Notes: a model not told the origin generated them from the sequence alone. Positions 1-9,592 are shown, numbered from the stretch's first letter. The stretch is 61,229 nt of DNA from Streptomyces sp. TP-A0356 (GCF_001417775.1 NZ_BBZJ01000026.1:1-61229); one strand, 5' to 3'. Numbers and translations are program-made.

Positions 1-1
1 C

Positions 2-39
2 AGAGCTGGTCCCCGAACTTCGGTTCGGGGACCAGCTCT
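2..39 (+). terminator. Strong intrinsic terminator hairpin
   Basis: A perfect 17-bp stem (2-18 with 23-39) closes a TTCG tetraloop and is followed by a short T run at 39-42. It presumably ends a transcript that enters from the left of the window. Confidence 0.85.
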
Positions 40-90
40 TTTGTGTTGCGCGACACTTTGCGTTCACATTGCCGGAGCAGCATCCCGGCC

Positions 91-768
91 ATGGGTACTG
101 CTGGAATGCTCAGGGCCGCGGGCGTCGGCACCGGTGACGAGGTCATCGTGCCCGCCTTCGGGAACATCGAGGTTGCCGAGGCCGTGACCCTGACGGGCGC
201 GACGCCGGTCTTCGCCGACATAGACCCGGCGACGTACTGCCTCGACCCCTCCGCCGTCGAAGCAGTGGTGACCCCGCAGACGGCCGCGGTCGTCGTCGTC
301 CACCGCTTCGGGCGGCCGGCGGACGTCGCGGCGCTGCACGACGTCGGCCAGCGGCACGGGCTCCTGGTGCTGGAGCAGGGGGAGTCCGAGACGCCGTACG
401 CCGAGGTGGCGCAGCGTCGGGAGCGGGCCGCGTACCTCGACCGGCGGCTGCGCGGCGTGCGGACGCCCGAGAGCAGCGGCGGTCACACCTACCAGCAGTA
501 CGTCGTGCGGGTGCCGGGCAACGGGCGGCCCGACCGGGACGCCTTCGCACGGGCCGTGAAGGCCAGGCGAATTGAGTGCCGGGTGCCGGTGAAGACGCCT
601 GTGCACCGCATTCCGGGATTTCGTCGCGATGTGTATCTGCCCGAGACCGAGCGGGCCGCCGACGAAACGCTCGCGCTGCCGGTGGACGCGTCGCTGACGA
701 GGCGTGAGATGAACCGGATCGTCTCCGCGTGCAACGCGCTGGGCGGATTGCTGCAGCCCGCCTTCTGA
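91..768 (+). CDS. Shortened DegT/DnrJ/EryC1-family aminotransferase-like protein, PLP lysine missing
   Basis: About 225 residues against roughly 370 for the family. The first half matches the family well: GVGTGDEVIVPAF, then GATPVFADIDPATYCLDP and VEAVVTPQTAAVVVVHRFG. The C-terminal part (YVVRVPG, then CRVPVKTPVHRIPGF and ALPVDASLT) matches the family end. The central segment that normally holds the catalytic aspartate region and the Schiff-base lysine is absent after LVLEQGES, so a classical aminotransferase activity is unlikely. It is either a decayed gene or a short binding paralogue. I chose ATG 91 because homology begins there; a GGAG lies 14 nt upstream, which is far. It stands alone between a terminator and a tRNA gene. 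Family assignment is firm, function is not. Confidence 0.6.
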   Translation: MGTAGMLRAAGVGTGDEVIVPAFGNIEVAEAVTLTGATPVFADIDPATYCLDPSAVEAVVTPQTAAVVVVHRFGRPADVAALHDVGQRHGLLVLEQGESETPYAEVAQRRERAAYLDRRLRGVRTPESSGGHTYQQYVVRVPGNGRPDRDAFARAVKARRIECRVPVKTPVHRIPGFRRDVYLPETERAADETLALPVDASLTRREMNRIVSACNALGGLLQPAF

Positions 769-782
769 GTCCGGGCTCGTGG

Positions 783-812
783 TTGGGAGCACAGGACTGT
801 TCGAGGTATGAT
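783..812 (+). promoter_or_regulatory. Promoter of the tRNA-Thr gene
   Basis: A TTGGGA box at 783-788 and a near-consensus TATGAT box at 807-812 are 18 nt apart, 41 nt upstream of the mature tRNA. This is typical spacing for a vegetative-sigma tRNA promoter. Confidence 0.6.
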
Positions 813-852
813 CTACTCCGTTGCCGCGAGGGAGACCTCGACACCGCAACCG

Positions 853-925
853 GCCCCTATAGCTCAGTCGGCAGAGCGTCTCCATGGTAAGGAGAAGGTC
901 AACGGTTCGATTCCGTTTGGGGGCT
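853..925 (+). tRNA. tRNA-Thr, anticodon GGT
   Basis: A full cloverleaf can be drawn. The acceptor stem is 853-859 with 918-924 (one G-T pair), the D stem is GCTC/GAGC at 862-865 and 874-877, the anticodon stem is TCTCC/GGAGA at 879-883 and 891-895, and the loop ATGGTAA holds anticodon GGT at 886-888. The T stem is AACGG/CCGTT at 901-905 and 913-917 around TTCGATT. The discriminator is T925 and no CCA is encoded. It reads the ACC and ACU threonine codons. Confidence 0.95.
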
Positions 926-929
926 CGAC

Positions 930-965
930 GCGGAAGGCCTCGCCCATCAGGGCGGGGCCTTCCGC
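930..965 (+). terminator. Terminator between tRNA-Thr and osaC (convergent)
   Basis: A 16-bp stem (930-945 with 950-965, one T-G wobble) has a 4-nt loop and no T run, as is usual in Streptomyces. It lies between two convergent transcription units and could serve both. Confidence 0.75.
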
Positions 966-999
966 ATGTCCCGACTTGGGCCGGGGGCCCGCCCTTCCC

Positions 1000-3747
1000 T
1001 CAGTCCTTGGGAAGGCCCGGCACCCGCATCGCGAGAATCGCCATGTCGTCCGAAGGCGCGTCGGACGCGAAGCGCTCGACGGCCCGCATGATGCGGGCCG
1101 CCACCGCGCCCGCCGTGAGACCCGTGCAGGTCGTCAGGACGTCCGCGAGACCGTCGTCGCCCAACATGCGCGTGCCCTCACGGCGTTCGGTGACGCCGTC
1201 CGTGACGCACAGCAGGACGTCGCCCGCGTCCAGGGTCACCGTCTGCTCGTACAGCTCCAGATCGTCCATGACGCCGAGGAGCGGCTGCGGTTCGGCGGCC
1301 GGTTCCACCGTGCCGTCCTGGCGCAGACGGAGCGGCAGCGGGTGGCCCGCGCAGACCACCTTCAACACCGCGCTGCCGTCCTCCTGGGGCCACAACTCGC
1401 CGTAGAGCAGTGTCAGGAAGCGGCTGCGGGCGCCCTCGTCGAGGATCGCGGAGTTCAGGCGCTCCAGTACCGCCGGACCGCCGAAGCCCTCACGGGCCAG
1501 CAGGCGGAGGGCATGGCGGGCCAGGCCCGTCACCGCCGCCGCCTCCGGACCCGTACCGCAGACATCGCCGATGGCGAAGCCGTACGCGCCGTCCCGGATC
1601 GGGAACAGGTCGTAGAAGTCGCCGCCGACCTCGTTGCCCTCGCCGGCCGCGCGGTAGATGACCTCGACCTCGACGCCGTCGACGTTCGGGAGCTCCGGCG
1701 GGAGCAGGCTGCGCTGGAGGGACTGGCTGATGGCCGTACGCTCCGAGTACAGCCGGGCGTTGTCCAGCGCCAGGGCCGCCCGGCGGCTCAAGTCCTCGGC
1801 CAGTTCCAGGATTTCCTGCCGGAAGTGTTCGTCCGTCGGCTTGCCCAGCGTCAGCATGCCGATGACGCGGTTGCGGGCCACGAGCGGGAGGACGACGGTT
1901 TCGCCGCCCACCGCCGACGCCGTCGCCAGGGTCGTTCCGATACCGGAGCTGACCGTCTGGGGCTCGCCCCGGTCCAGGCTGCGCATCGAGGTGCGCAGCG
2001 CCGCCCGGTGGGCCGCCTCCGCGGGAGCGGTCCAGACCCGGGCGCCCGGCGTCGGGATCGGCTCCGGTGGGGAGATCTTCGACAGAAGCGCCTTGAGGCC
2101 GTCGATGCGCTCCTCGTCCTCGTGCAGGACGTAGGAGAGGTACGGCTCCGAGGCCTGGTCGGCGATGGTGTACACCGCGCACCAGGTGGCCAGGGTGGGG
2201 ATCGTCATCTGGGCCATGAGCGCCAGCGTCTGGTCACGGTCCAGGGTGCCCGCGAGGAGGTCGGAGGCCTCCACGAGGAAGCTCAACGAGCCGCGCCGCA
2301 GGCGCTCCAGCTCGCCCAGCCGGGCCGATTCCACGGCGAGGGCGATGCGGTCGGCCGCGAACTGGAGGCGCAGCGCCTCCTCGTTGGAGTAGCGCGAGGG
2401 CGCCTCGGCCGCGACTCCGAGGGAGCCGGTGAGGCGGCCCTCCACCTTCAGCGGGACCGTCACGACCGAGCGCATGCCCGTGCCGGCGAGCAGCGGGACC
2501 GCACCCGGTACGGCCCCCAGATCGTCGTGGACGGCCGGCATACGGGCGGAGCCGTAGCGGCCGGGGCCCGCCTCGACCGGGACGCGGGCGAAGCGCTGGC
2601 GGGCGGAGGGCAGGCCCGTCGAGGCGCGTACCTCCAGCTCCGTCTCGTCGTCGGTGGCCAGGAGGAGGAAGGCCGCGTCTGCGTCGAGCATGTCGCGGGC
2701 GCGCTCCACGGTGCGCTGCAGGAGGCCGTCGAGGTCGTCCGGGGGCGGGGAGCCGATGAAGACCTCGAAGGGGTCCGGGGCCTGTCCGTCGGACGCGATC
2801 GTGGTGTCGGCGGCGGAGCCGCGCAACGGGGTCTGCAGGACGGCGCGTTCATGGTCGCGCACCAGCAGACAGACCGTGGACGGTTCGCCGGCCGTGTCCC
2901 GTACGCGCAGATGGGAGGCGTAGACGGGGGTCACACGGCCGTCGGCGCCGCGGATGCCGTAGCTGCCCTCCCAGCGCGAGAGCTGGAGTGCCTCGGCGAC
3001 GCCCGTGCCGGTGCCCGGGGTGTGCGGCCAGGCCGCGATGTCGGTGAGCGGTTTGCCGGTGACCTGGTCGGCCGCGTATCCGAAGAGTTCCTCCGCGTCC
3101 TCGTTCCAGGCGGCGATGGAGCCGGTGCGGTCGATCTGGACGACCGCGACGCGCACCCGGCTGTCGGCGAGCGGGAGGAGGTCGGGGGGAAGGGAGGGGC
3201 CCGCCGCGCGGGTGCCCACCGGGCGCTCGGGCTGGTCCAGCTGGAACCAGACCTGCTTGTGCGTGGGCGTGTACTCGACGCCCCAGCGGCCGGCCAGGGC
3301 GGCACAGAGCTGGAGGCCACGGCCGCCCTCGCGGTCCGGGCTGCCCATGTTGATGGCGGTCGTCTGCAGCGGGATCTCGCGTTCCGGATACCGGTCGGCG
3401 ACCTCGATGCGTACGCCGTCGTCGCTGCGCAGGCACAGGACGTCCGCGAAGGTGCCCGCGTGCACGACGGCGTTGGTGACCAGCTCGCTGGTGAGGACCA
3501 CGGCGTCGTCGACGATGTCGGCGAACCCCCAGCCCTGGAGCGTGTCACGGACGAAGGACCGGGCGGTGGCGACCGATCGTCCAACGGGCTCGAAGCTGGC
3601 GGCCGCGCGCGCGGTGATCACAGAACTCCTCGTCCGGTTCTCGACGTGCGGGGCTTCCGGGCCGACCCGCTCCTGCCGAGGCAGTGGCTGGTTCCCCGTC
3701 TGCCGGGGATCCTGGGGTGGTCCCCCGGGATGCAGTCCGGTGGTCAT
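1000..3747 (-). CDS. osaC: OsaC: RsbW-like kinase / PAS / GAF / PP2C phosphatase multidomain regulator
   Basis: About 915 residues. An RsbW-type histidine-kinase-fold ATPase domain comes first (about 55-180; N box ELVTNAVVHA, glycine box GGRGLQL). A PAS domain follows near 215-320 (SIAAWNEDAEELFGYAADQV), then two GAF regions, and a C-terminal PP2C/SpoIIE phosphatase from about 700 (EVGGDFYDLF, GDVCGTGPEAAA). This is the architecture of S. coelicolor OsaC, which as I recall restrains the osmotic-stress sigma factor SigB after induction. The ATG at 3747 is chosen for its GGAGGGG ribosome site 8 nt upstream; upstream in-frame starts lack one. It is divergent from osaA and converges on tRNA-Thr. 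Identity rests on domain order plus synteny with osaA/osaB. Confidence 0.9.
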   Translation of the reverse strand: MTTGLHPGGPPQDPRQTGNQPLPRQERVGPEAPHVENRTRSSVITARAAASFEPVGRSVATARSFVRDTLQGWGFADIVDDAVVLTSELVTNAVVHAGTFADVLCLRSDDGVRIEVADRYPEREIPLQTTAINMGSPDREGGRGLQLCAALAGRWGVEYTPTHKQVWFQLDQPERPVGTRAAGPSLPPDLLPLADSRVRVAVVQIDRTGSIAAWNEDAEELFGYAADQVTGKPLTDIAAWPHTPGTGTGVAEALQLSRWEGSYGIRGADGRVTPVYASHLRVRDTAGEPSTVCLLVRDHERAVLQTPLRGSAADTTIASDGQAPDPFEVFIGSPPPDDLDGLLQRTVERARDMLDADAAFLLLATDDETELEVRASTGLPSARQRFARVPVEAGPGRYGSARMPAVHDDLGAVPGAVPLLAGTGMRSVVTVPLKVEGRLTGSLGVAAEAPSRYSNEEALRLQFAADRIALAVESARLGELERLRRGSLSFLVEASDLLAGTLDRDQTLALMAQMTIPTLATWCAVYTIADQASEPYLSYVLHEDEERIDGLKALLSKISPPEPIPTPGARVWTAPAEAAHRAALRTSMRSLDRGEPQTVSSGIGTTLATASAVGGETVVLPLVARNRVIGMLTLGKPTDEHFRQEILELAEDLSRRAALALDNARLYSERTAISQSLQRSLLPPELPNVDGVEVEVIYRAAGEGNEVGGDFYDLFPIRDGAYGFAIGDVCGTGPEAAAVTGLARHALRLLAREGFGGPAVLERLNSAILDEGARSRFLTLLYGELWPQEDGSAVLKVVCAGHPLPLRLRQDGTVEPAAEPQPLLGVMDDLELYEQTVTLDAGDVLLCVTDGVTERREGTRMLGDDGLADVLTTCTGLTAGAVAARIMRAVERFASDAPSDDMAILAMRVPGLPKD

Positions 3748-4123
3748 GGTGCGGTGCCCCTCCGATGCCTGCCCGCTCGTGCTCGTGCCACCGCCCAGGC
3801 CGGTTGGACCGCTGCGGCTGGACAGCCGCATGCAAGGTTACTTACCTTCGCCGTCCATGCGGATGCCGGTCGGCTGTGTTTCCGTCCGGAGGGTGTGCGG
3901 AGCATGTGCGAAGCTGCCGAACTGTTATGGCCTGGTTCAGGCATGGTGAAACACTGGGCAAGCTTGTGGTGAAGGTCCGCACAGGCCGAGTGTCTTCCGC
4001 CACTCCGGGCAGGAGCACGCCCGTGTGCCTGGTATATCGGGCAGCACTACGCATCAGTGACCGGTACGTCGAACAGTAACCCTGAGCACAGCAGTGATGG
4101 TCGACCCCTGCGGGAGGGACACA
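3748..4123. promoter_or_regulatory. Divergent osaC/osaA control region (376 bp, no gene)
   Basis: No protein-coding gene is convincing here. Two small symmetric elements lie on the osaC side: a 7-bp hairpin TGCGGCT-GGAC-AGCCGCA at 3813-3830, and AAGGT-TACTT-ACCTT at 3834-3848. On the minus strand the latter contains GGTAAGT, a weak fit to the GGGTAY-type -10 of SigB-like promoters. The osaA side has TATATC at 4032-4037 as a possible -10. Promoter calls here are tentative. Confidence 0.4.
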
Positions 4124-7100
4124 GTGGAGTCTGGCGCAGCGACGCGGGGCACAAAGACGCGCGCGAAAGGCGGACAGTCCCTGGGCAGCCAGCGCGGCGC
4201 GCGGAAGGGAACCACCGCGGTGGACACGGCGGCCCTGAACCGGCTGCTCGCCGCCCTGGTGTCGATGAGGGACGGCAACTTCCGGAAGCGGCTGACGGTC
4301 TCCGGCGACGGAGTGATGTCCGAGATCGCCGCCGTCTTCAACGAGGTGGCCGACCGGAATCTGCATCTGACCGGTGAGCTGGCGCGGGTGCGGCGCATGG
4401 TGGGACGTGAGGGAAAGCTCACAGAGCGGCTGGAGACGGGGGCCTGCGAGGGCTCCTGGGGGGCCGCGATCGACGCCTCCAACGCGCTCGTCGACGATCT
4501 CGTACGTCCCGTCTCCGAGGTCGGCCGGGTGCTGTCCGCGGTGGCCGAGGGCGATCTGTCGCAGCGCATGGATCTGCGGACGCAGGCGACGGACGGGGCG
4601 GGGCATCCGCTGCGCGGGGAGTTCCTCAAGGTCGGGCGTACGGTCAACAATCTGGTCGACCAGCTGTCGACGTTCACCGACGAGGTCACGCGCGTGGCCA
4701 GTGAGGTGGGCACCGAGGGCAAGCTGGGCGGGCAGGCCCGGGTGCGCGGTATGTCCGGTTCGTGGAAGGATCTCACGGACTCCGTCAACACCATGGCGTA
4801 CCGGCTGACCGCGCAGGTGCGGGACATCGCCCTGGTGACCACCGCGGTCGCCAAGGGTGACTTGTCCCGGAAGGTCACGGTTCATGTGGCCGGCGAGATG
4901 CTGGAGCTCAAGGAAACCGTCAACACGATGGTGGACCAGCTCTCCTCGTTCTCCTCGGAGGTGACCCGGGTCGCCCGTGAGGTGGGCACCGAGGGCGAAC
5001 TGGGCGGGCAGGCCCAGGTGCCCGGGGTGGCCGGCGTGTGGAAGGACCTCACCGACTCGGTGAACCTGATGGCCGGCAATCTGACCGCCCAGGTGCGCGG
5101 GATCGCGCAGGTGACGACCGCGGTCGCCAACGGTGACCTGTCGCAGAAGGTGACGGTGTCGGCTCGCGGCGAGGTCGCCCAGCTCGCCGAGACGATCAAC
5201 CAGATGACCGAGACGCTGCGCACCTTCGCGGACGAGGTCACCCGGGTCGCCAACGAGGTCGGCGCCGAGGGCCGGCTCGGCGGGCAGGCGAACGTGCCGG
5301 GTGCGGCGGGAACGTGGAAGGACCTCACCGATTCGGTGAACACGGTCTTCCGGAACCTGACCACTCAGGTGCGGGACATCGCCGCCGTGACGACGGCGGT
5401 GGCCAACGGTGACCTGTCGCAGAAGGTCACCGTCGATGTCGCCGGCGAGATGCTGGAGCTGAAGAACACCGTCAACGGGATGGTGGACCAGCTGTCCGCC
5501 TTCGGCTCCGAGGTCACGCGGGTGGCGCGGGAGATCGGCGTCGAGGGTGAGCTGGGCGGCCAGGCGCAGGTGACCGGTGCGGCGGGCACCTGGAAGGACC
5601 TCACGGACTCGGTGAACACCGCGTTCCGCAACCTCACCGGCCAGGTCCGCAACATCGCCCAGGTGACGACGGCGGTGGCCAACGGCGACCTGTCGCAGAA
5701 GGTCACCGTGGATGTCTCCGGTGAGATGCTCCAGCTGAAGAACACCGTGAACACGATGGTGGACCAGCTGTCGGCCTTCGCCGACCAGGTGACCCGTATG
5801 GCCCGGGACGTGGGCACGGAGGGCCGCCTGGGTGGCCAGGCCGTGGTGCCGGGCGTCAGCGGCACCTGGAAGGAGCTCACCGACTCCGTCAACTTCATGG
5901 CCGGGAACCTGACGTCGCAGGTACGGCAGATCGCCCAGGTCACCACGGCGGTGGCCCGCGGTGATCTGTCGCAGAAGATCGACGTGGACGCGCGCGGCGA
6001 GATCCTGGAGCTGAAGAACACCATCAACAACCTGGTGGACCAGCTCTCCGCCTTCGCCGAGCAGGTGACGCGGGTGGCCCGTGAGGTGGGCACGGAGGGC
6101 CGCCTCGGCGGTCAGGCGCAGGTGCCGGGTGTGGCCGGCGTGTGGCGCGACCTGACCGACTCCGTGAACGGCATGGCAGGCAACCTCACCACCCAGGTGC
6201 GCAACATCGCGCAGGTCGCGACCGCGGTGGCCCGCGGTGATCTGTCGCAGAAGATCGACGTGGACGCGCGCGGCGAGATCCTGGAGCTGAAGAACACCAT
6301 CAACACGATGGTGGACCAGCTGTCCAACTTCGCCGAGCAGGTGACGCGGGTGGCCCGTGAGGTGGGCACCGAGGGCATCCTCGGCGGCCAGGCCGAGGTC
6401 CAGGGTGTCTCCGGCACCTGGAAGGACCTCACGCAGTCCGTGAACTTCATGGCGAACAACCTGACCATCCAGGTGCGCAACATCGCCGAGGTCACGACCG
6501 CGGTCGCCAAGGGCGACCTGTCGAAGAAGATCACCGTCGACGCCAAGGGCGAGATCCTCGAACTGGTCACCACCGTCAACACGATGGTCGACCAGCTGTC
6601 GTCCTTCGCGGAGCAGGTGACGCGAGTGGCCCGCGAGGTGGGCACCGAGGGCATCCTCGGCGGCCAGGCGCACGTGCCCGGTGTCACGGGCATCTGGAAG
6701 GACCTCAACGACAACGTCAACCTGATGGCCAACAACCTGACCACGCAGGTGCGCAACATCTCACAGGTCGCGGCGGCCGTCGCCAACGGCGACCTGACGC
6801 GGACGGTGACGATCGAGGCGCGCGGCGAGGTCGCGCAGCTCGCCGACACCTTCAACACCATGGTGAAGACGCTGAGTTCGTTCGCCGACCAGGTCACCAA
6901 GGTGGCCCGTGAGGTGGGCACGGACGGCATCCTCGGAGGTCAGGCGCACGTACCGGGTGTGGCGGGTACGTGGAAGGACCTCACCGAGTCCGTGAACCAG
7001 ATGGCGTCCAACCTCACCGGGCAGGTGCGCAACATCGCCATGGTGACCACGGCCATCGCCAAGGGCGACCTGACCAAGAAGATCGACATCGACGCGCGCG

Positions 7101-9592
7101 GTGAGATCCTCGAACTCAAGACCACGATCAACACGATGGTCGACCAGCTCTCGTCCTTCGCCGAGGAGGTCACCAGGGTCGCCCGCGAGGTGGGCACGGA
7201 GGGCCAGCTCGGCGGCCAGGCCCGCGTCCGCGACGTGGACGGCACCTGGCGCGACCTGACGGAGTCGGTGAACGAGATGGCCGGGAACCTGACCCGGCAG
7301 GTGCGCGCCATCGCGCGCGTGGCGACCGCGGTGACCCGGGGCGACCTCAACCTGAAGATCGACGTGGACGCCTCCGGCGAGATCCAGGAACTTCAGGACT
7401 ACATCAACAAGATGATCGCCAACCTGCGCGACACCACGATCGCCAACAAGGAGCAGGACTGGCTCAAGGGCAACCTGGCCCGTATCTCCGCCCTGATGCA
7501 GGGACGCCGTGATCTGGACGACGTGGCCAAGCTGATCATGAGCGAGCTGACCCCGGTGGTCTCCGCGCAGCATGGCGCCTTCTTCCTGGCCATGCCGCTG
7601 GTCGACGGCAAGGACCGGGGCGCCGACTCGGACGAGGTCTACGAGCTGCGCATGCTGGGGTCGTACGGCTACTCGATGGGCTCCATGCCGACGTCGTTCC
7701 GGCCGGGTGAGGCGCTCATCGGGACGGCCGCCAAGGAGAAGCGCACGATCCTGGTGGAGAACGCCCCGAGCGGCTATCTGAAGATCTCGTCCGGGCTCGG
7801 GGAGGCGCCGCCCGCGCAGGTGATCGTCCTTCCGGTGCTCTTCGAGGGGAAGGTGCTCGGCGTCATCGAGCTCGCGTCCTTCACGCCCTTCACCCAGATC
7901 CAGCGGGACTTCCTCAACCAGATCGCCGAGATGATCGCGACGAGCGTCAACACCATCTCCGTCAACACCAAGACCGAGGTGCTGCTGAAGCAGTCGCAGG
8001 AGCTGACCGAGCAACTGAGGCTGCGGTCCGAGGAGTTGGAGCAGCGGCAGAAGGCCCTTCAGGCGTCCAATGCCGAGCTGGAGGAGAAGGCCGAGCTGCT
8101 GGCCCAGCAGAACCGCGACATCGAGGTCAAGAACACCGAGATCGAGGAGGCGCGGCAGGTCCTGGAGGAGCGTGCCGAGCAACTCGCGGTGTCGATGCGC
8201 TACAAGAGCGAGTTCCTGGCCAACATGTCCCATGAGCTGCGCACGCCGCTCAACTCACTGCTGATCCTGGCCAAGTTGCTGGCCGACAACGCCGAGGGGA
8301 ACCTTTCGCCGAAGCAGGTCGAGTTCGCCGAGACCATTCACGGGGCCGGCTCCGACCTGCTCCAGCTGATCAACGACATCCTCGACCTGTCGAAGGTGGA
8401 GGCGGGCAAGATGGACGTCTCCCCGACGCGCATCGCGCTCGTCCAGCTCGTCGACTACGTGGAGGCCACCTTCCGGCCGCTGACCGCGGAGAAGGGCCTC
8501 GACTTCTCCGTACGGGTCTCGCCCGAGCTGCCCGCCACGCTGCACACCGACGAGCAGCGCCTCCTGCAGGTGCTGCGCAACCTGCTGTCCAACGCGGTGA
8601 AGTTCACCGATACCGGGGCCGTCGAGCTGGTCATCCGGCCCGCCGGCAGCGACGTTCCGATGGCCATCCGGGAGCAGTTGCTGGAAGCCGGTGCGCTGCG
8701 GGATCCCGACGCGGAACTCATCGCGTTCTCCGTCGCCGACACAGGCATCGGCATCGCGGCCAGCAAGATGCGGGTGATCTTCGAGGCGTTCAAGCAGGCC
8801 GACGGCACCACGAGCCGGAAGTACGGCGGCACCGGTCTGGGGCTGTCGATCTCCCGCGAGATCGCGCGGCTGCTCGGCGGCGAGATCCACGCGCAGAGCG
8901 AGCCCGGGCGTGGCTCCACGTTCACGCTGTACCTGCCACTGCACCCGAGCGAACTGCCGCCGCAGGGCTATGCGCAGCTCGCGCCCGCGCTGGAGGCCGA
9001 GGAGCTGCTGGCGTCGGAGGCGGGGCTGTCCGCGCCGGACATCGAGACACCGGCCGAGGTGAAGTCGTACCAGGACACCCAGAACGGGCCCGCCGCGCTG
9101 TTCCGGCGCCGGCGCAGGGCGGTCTCGGCGGGCGTGCAGCGCGGCGGCGGCGCGGGGCACGAGCAGTGGGCCGAGGGCCGGCAGGAGGCGCCCCGGCCAC
9201 GGCAGGGCGTGCGCTTCGACAGCGAGAAGGTCCTGATCGTCGACGACGACATCCGCAACGTCTTCGCACTCACCAGCGTCCTGGAGCAGCACGGTCTGTC
9301 GGTGCTGTACGCCGAGAACGGGCGTGAGGGGATCGAGGTCCTGGAACAGCACGACGACGTCGCGGTCGTCCTGATGGACATCATGATGCCCGAGATGGAC
9401 GGGTACGCCACGACCACGGCGATCCGGCGGATGCCGCAGTTCGCGGGGCTGCCGATCATCGCTCTGACGGCGAAGGCGATGAAGGGCGACCGGGAGAAGG
9501 CCATCGAGTCGGGAGCCTCCGACTATGTGACCAAGCCGGTCGATCCCGATCATCTGCTGGCCGTGATGCAGCAGTGGATGCGCGAGGAGTGA
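4124..9592 (+). CDS. osaA: OsaA: multi-HAMP hybrid histidine kinase with C-terminal receiver
   Basis: About 1822 residues and no obvious transmembrane segment, so probably cytoplasmic. Residues about 35-1105 are a tandem HAMP/coiled-coil array, like the type III (Nik1/Os1) osmosensing kinases. A GAF domain (about 1130-1290) and a coiled coil follow. The HisKA domain has H-box SEFLANMSHELRTPLNSLL, and the HATPase has NLLSNAVKFTDTGAVELV, DTGIGIA and GGTGLGLSIS. The receiver at the end has VLIVDDDIRN, the phospho-acceptor aspartate in VVLMDIMMPEMDGY, LTAKAM and TKPVD. GTG 4124 was chosen because GGGAGGG ends 5 nt upstream. By synteny it is S. coelicolor osaA, needed for osmoadaptation and aerial growth; OsaB is the proposed partner. 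Confidence 0.93.
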   Translation: MESGAATRGTKTRAKGGQSLGSQRGARKGTTAVDTAALNRLLAALVSMRDGNFRKRLTVSGDGVMSEIAAVFNEVADRNLHLTGELARVRRMVGREGKLTERLETGACEGSWGAAIDASNALVDDLVRPVSEVGRVLSAVAEGDLSQRMDLRTQATDGAGHPLRGEFLKVGRTVNNLVDQLSTFTDEVTRVASEVGTEGKLGGQARVRGMSGSWKDLTDSVNTMAYRLTAQVRDIALVTTAVAKGDLSRKVTVHVAGEMLELKETVNTMVDQLSSFSSEVTRVAREVGTEGELGGQAQVPGVAGVWKDLTDSVNLMAGNLTAQVRGIAQVTTAVANGDLSQKVTVSARGEVAQLAETINQMTETLRTFADEVTRVANEVGAEGRLGGQANVPGAAGTWKDLTDSVNTVFRNLTTQVRDIAAVTTAVANGDLSQKVTVDVAGEMLELKNTVNGMVDQLSAFGSEVTRVAREIGVEGELGGQAQVTGAAGTWKDLTDSVNTAFRNLTGQVRNIAQVTTAVANGDLSQKVTVDVSGEMLQLKNTVNTMVDQLSAFADQVTRMARDVGTEGRLGGQAVVPGVSGTWKELTDSVNFMAGNLTSQVRQIAQVTTAVARGDLSQKIDVDARGEILELKNTINNLVDQLSAFAEQVTRVAREVGTEGRLGGQAQVPGVAGVWRDLTDSVNGMAGNLTTQVRNIAQVATAVARGDLSQKIDVDARGEILELKNTINTMVDQLSNFAEQVTRVAREVGTEGILGGQAEVQGVSGTWKDLTQSVNFMANNLTIQVRNIAEVTTAVAKGDLSKKITVDAKGEILELVTTVNTMVDQLSSFAEQVTRVAREVGTEGILGGQAHVPGVTGIWKDLNDNVNLMANNLTTQVRNISQVAAAVANGDLTRTVTIEARGEVAQLADTFNTMVKTLSSFADQVTKVAREVGTDGILGGQAHVPGVAGTWKDLTESVNQMASNLTGQVRNIAMVTTAIAKGDLTKKIDIDARGEILELKTTINTMVDQLSSFAEEVTRVAREVGTEGQLGGQARVRDVDGTWRDLTESVNEMAGNLTRQVRAIARVATAVTRGDLNLKIDVDASGEIQELQDYINKMIANLRDTTIANKEQDWLKGNLARISALMQGRRDLDDVAKLIMSELTPVVSAQHGAFFLAMPLVDGKDRGADSDEVYELRMLGSYGYSMGSMPTSFRPGEALIGTAAKEKRTILVENAPSGYLKISSGLGEAPPAQVIVLPVLFEGKVLGVIELASFTPFTQIQRDFLNQIAEMIATSVNTISVNTKTEVLLKQSQELTEQLRLRSEELEQRQKALQASNAELEEKAELLAQQNRDIEVKNTEIEEARQVLEERAEQLAVSMRYKSEFLANMSHELRTPLNSLLILAKLLADNAEGNLSPKQVEFAETIHGAGSDLLQLINDILDLSKVEAGKMDVSPTRIALVQLVDYVEATFRPLTAEKGLDFSVRVSPELPATLHTDEQRLLQVLRNLLSNAVKFTDTGAVELVIRPAGSDVPMAIREQLLEAGALRDPDAELIAFSVADTGIGIAASKMRVIFEAFKQADGTTSRKYGGTGLGLSISREIARLLGGEIHAQSEPGRGSTFTLYLPLHPSELPPQGYAQLAPALEAEELLASEAGLSAPDIETPAEVKSYQDTQNGPAALFRRRRRAVSAGVQRGGGAGHEQWAEGRQEAPRPRQGVRFDSEKVLIVDDDIRNVFALTSVLEQHGLSVLYAENGREGIEVLEQHDDVAVVLMDIMMPEMDGYATTTAIRRMPQFAGLPIIALTAKAMKGDREKAIESGASDYVTKPVDPDHLLAVMQQWMREE
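4685..7444 (+). repeat. Ten 276-bp (92-residue) tandem HAMP-coding repeats inside osaA
   Basis: Ten consecutive units of exactly 276 bp begin at GTC codons 4685, 4961 and so on to 7169. Each encodes a VTRVAxEVGTEG, LGGQA, WKDLTDSVN, QVRxIA, GDLSxK, MVDQLSSF pattern. A more degenerate unit precedes them (about 4400-4684). The identical length with no indel implies constrained coiled-coil geometry. Confidence 0.9.

Noticed and set aside
143..844. Minus-strand frames across the aminotransferase-like gene
   Set aside because: Arg/Pro/Ser-rich antisense text without motifs.
808..3972. Very long plus-strand open frame over osaC
   Set aside because: It is antisense to osaC, has Arg/Ala/Gly/Val-biased text and no family motif; the GC-rich code of osaC keeps the opposite frame open.
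3842..6673. 943-codon minus-strand open frame with HRVDGVLQLQ-type repeats over osaA
   Set aside because: The apparent repeats mirror the HAMP-coding units on the other strand; no ribosome site or homology.
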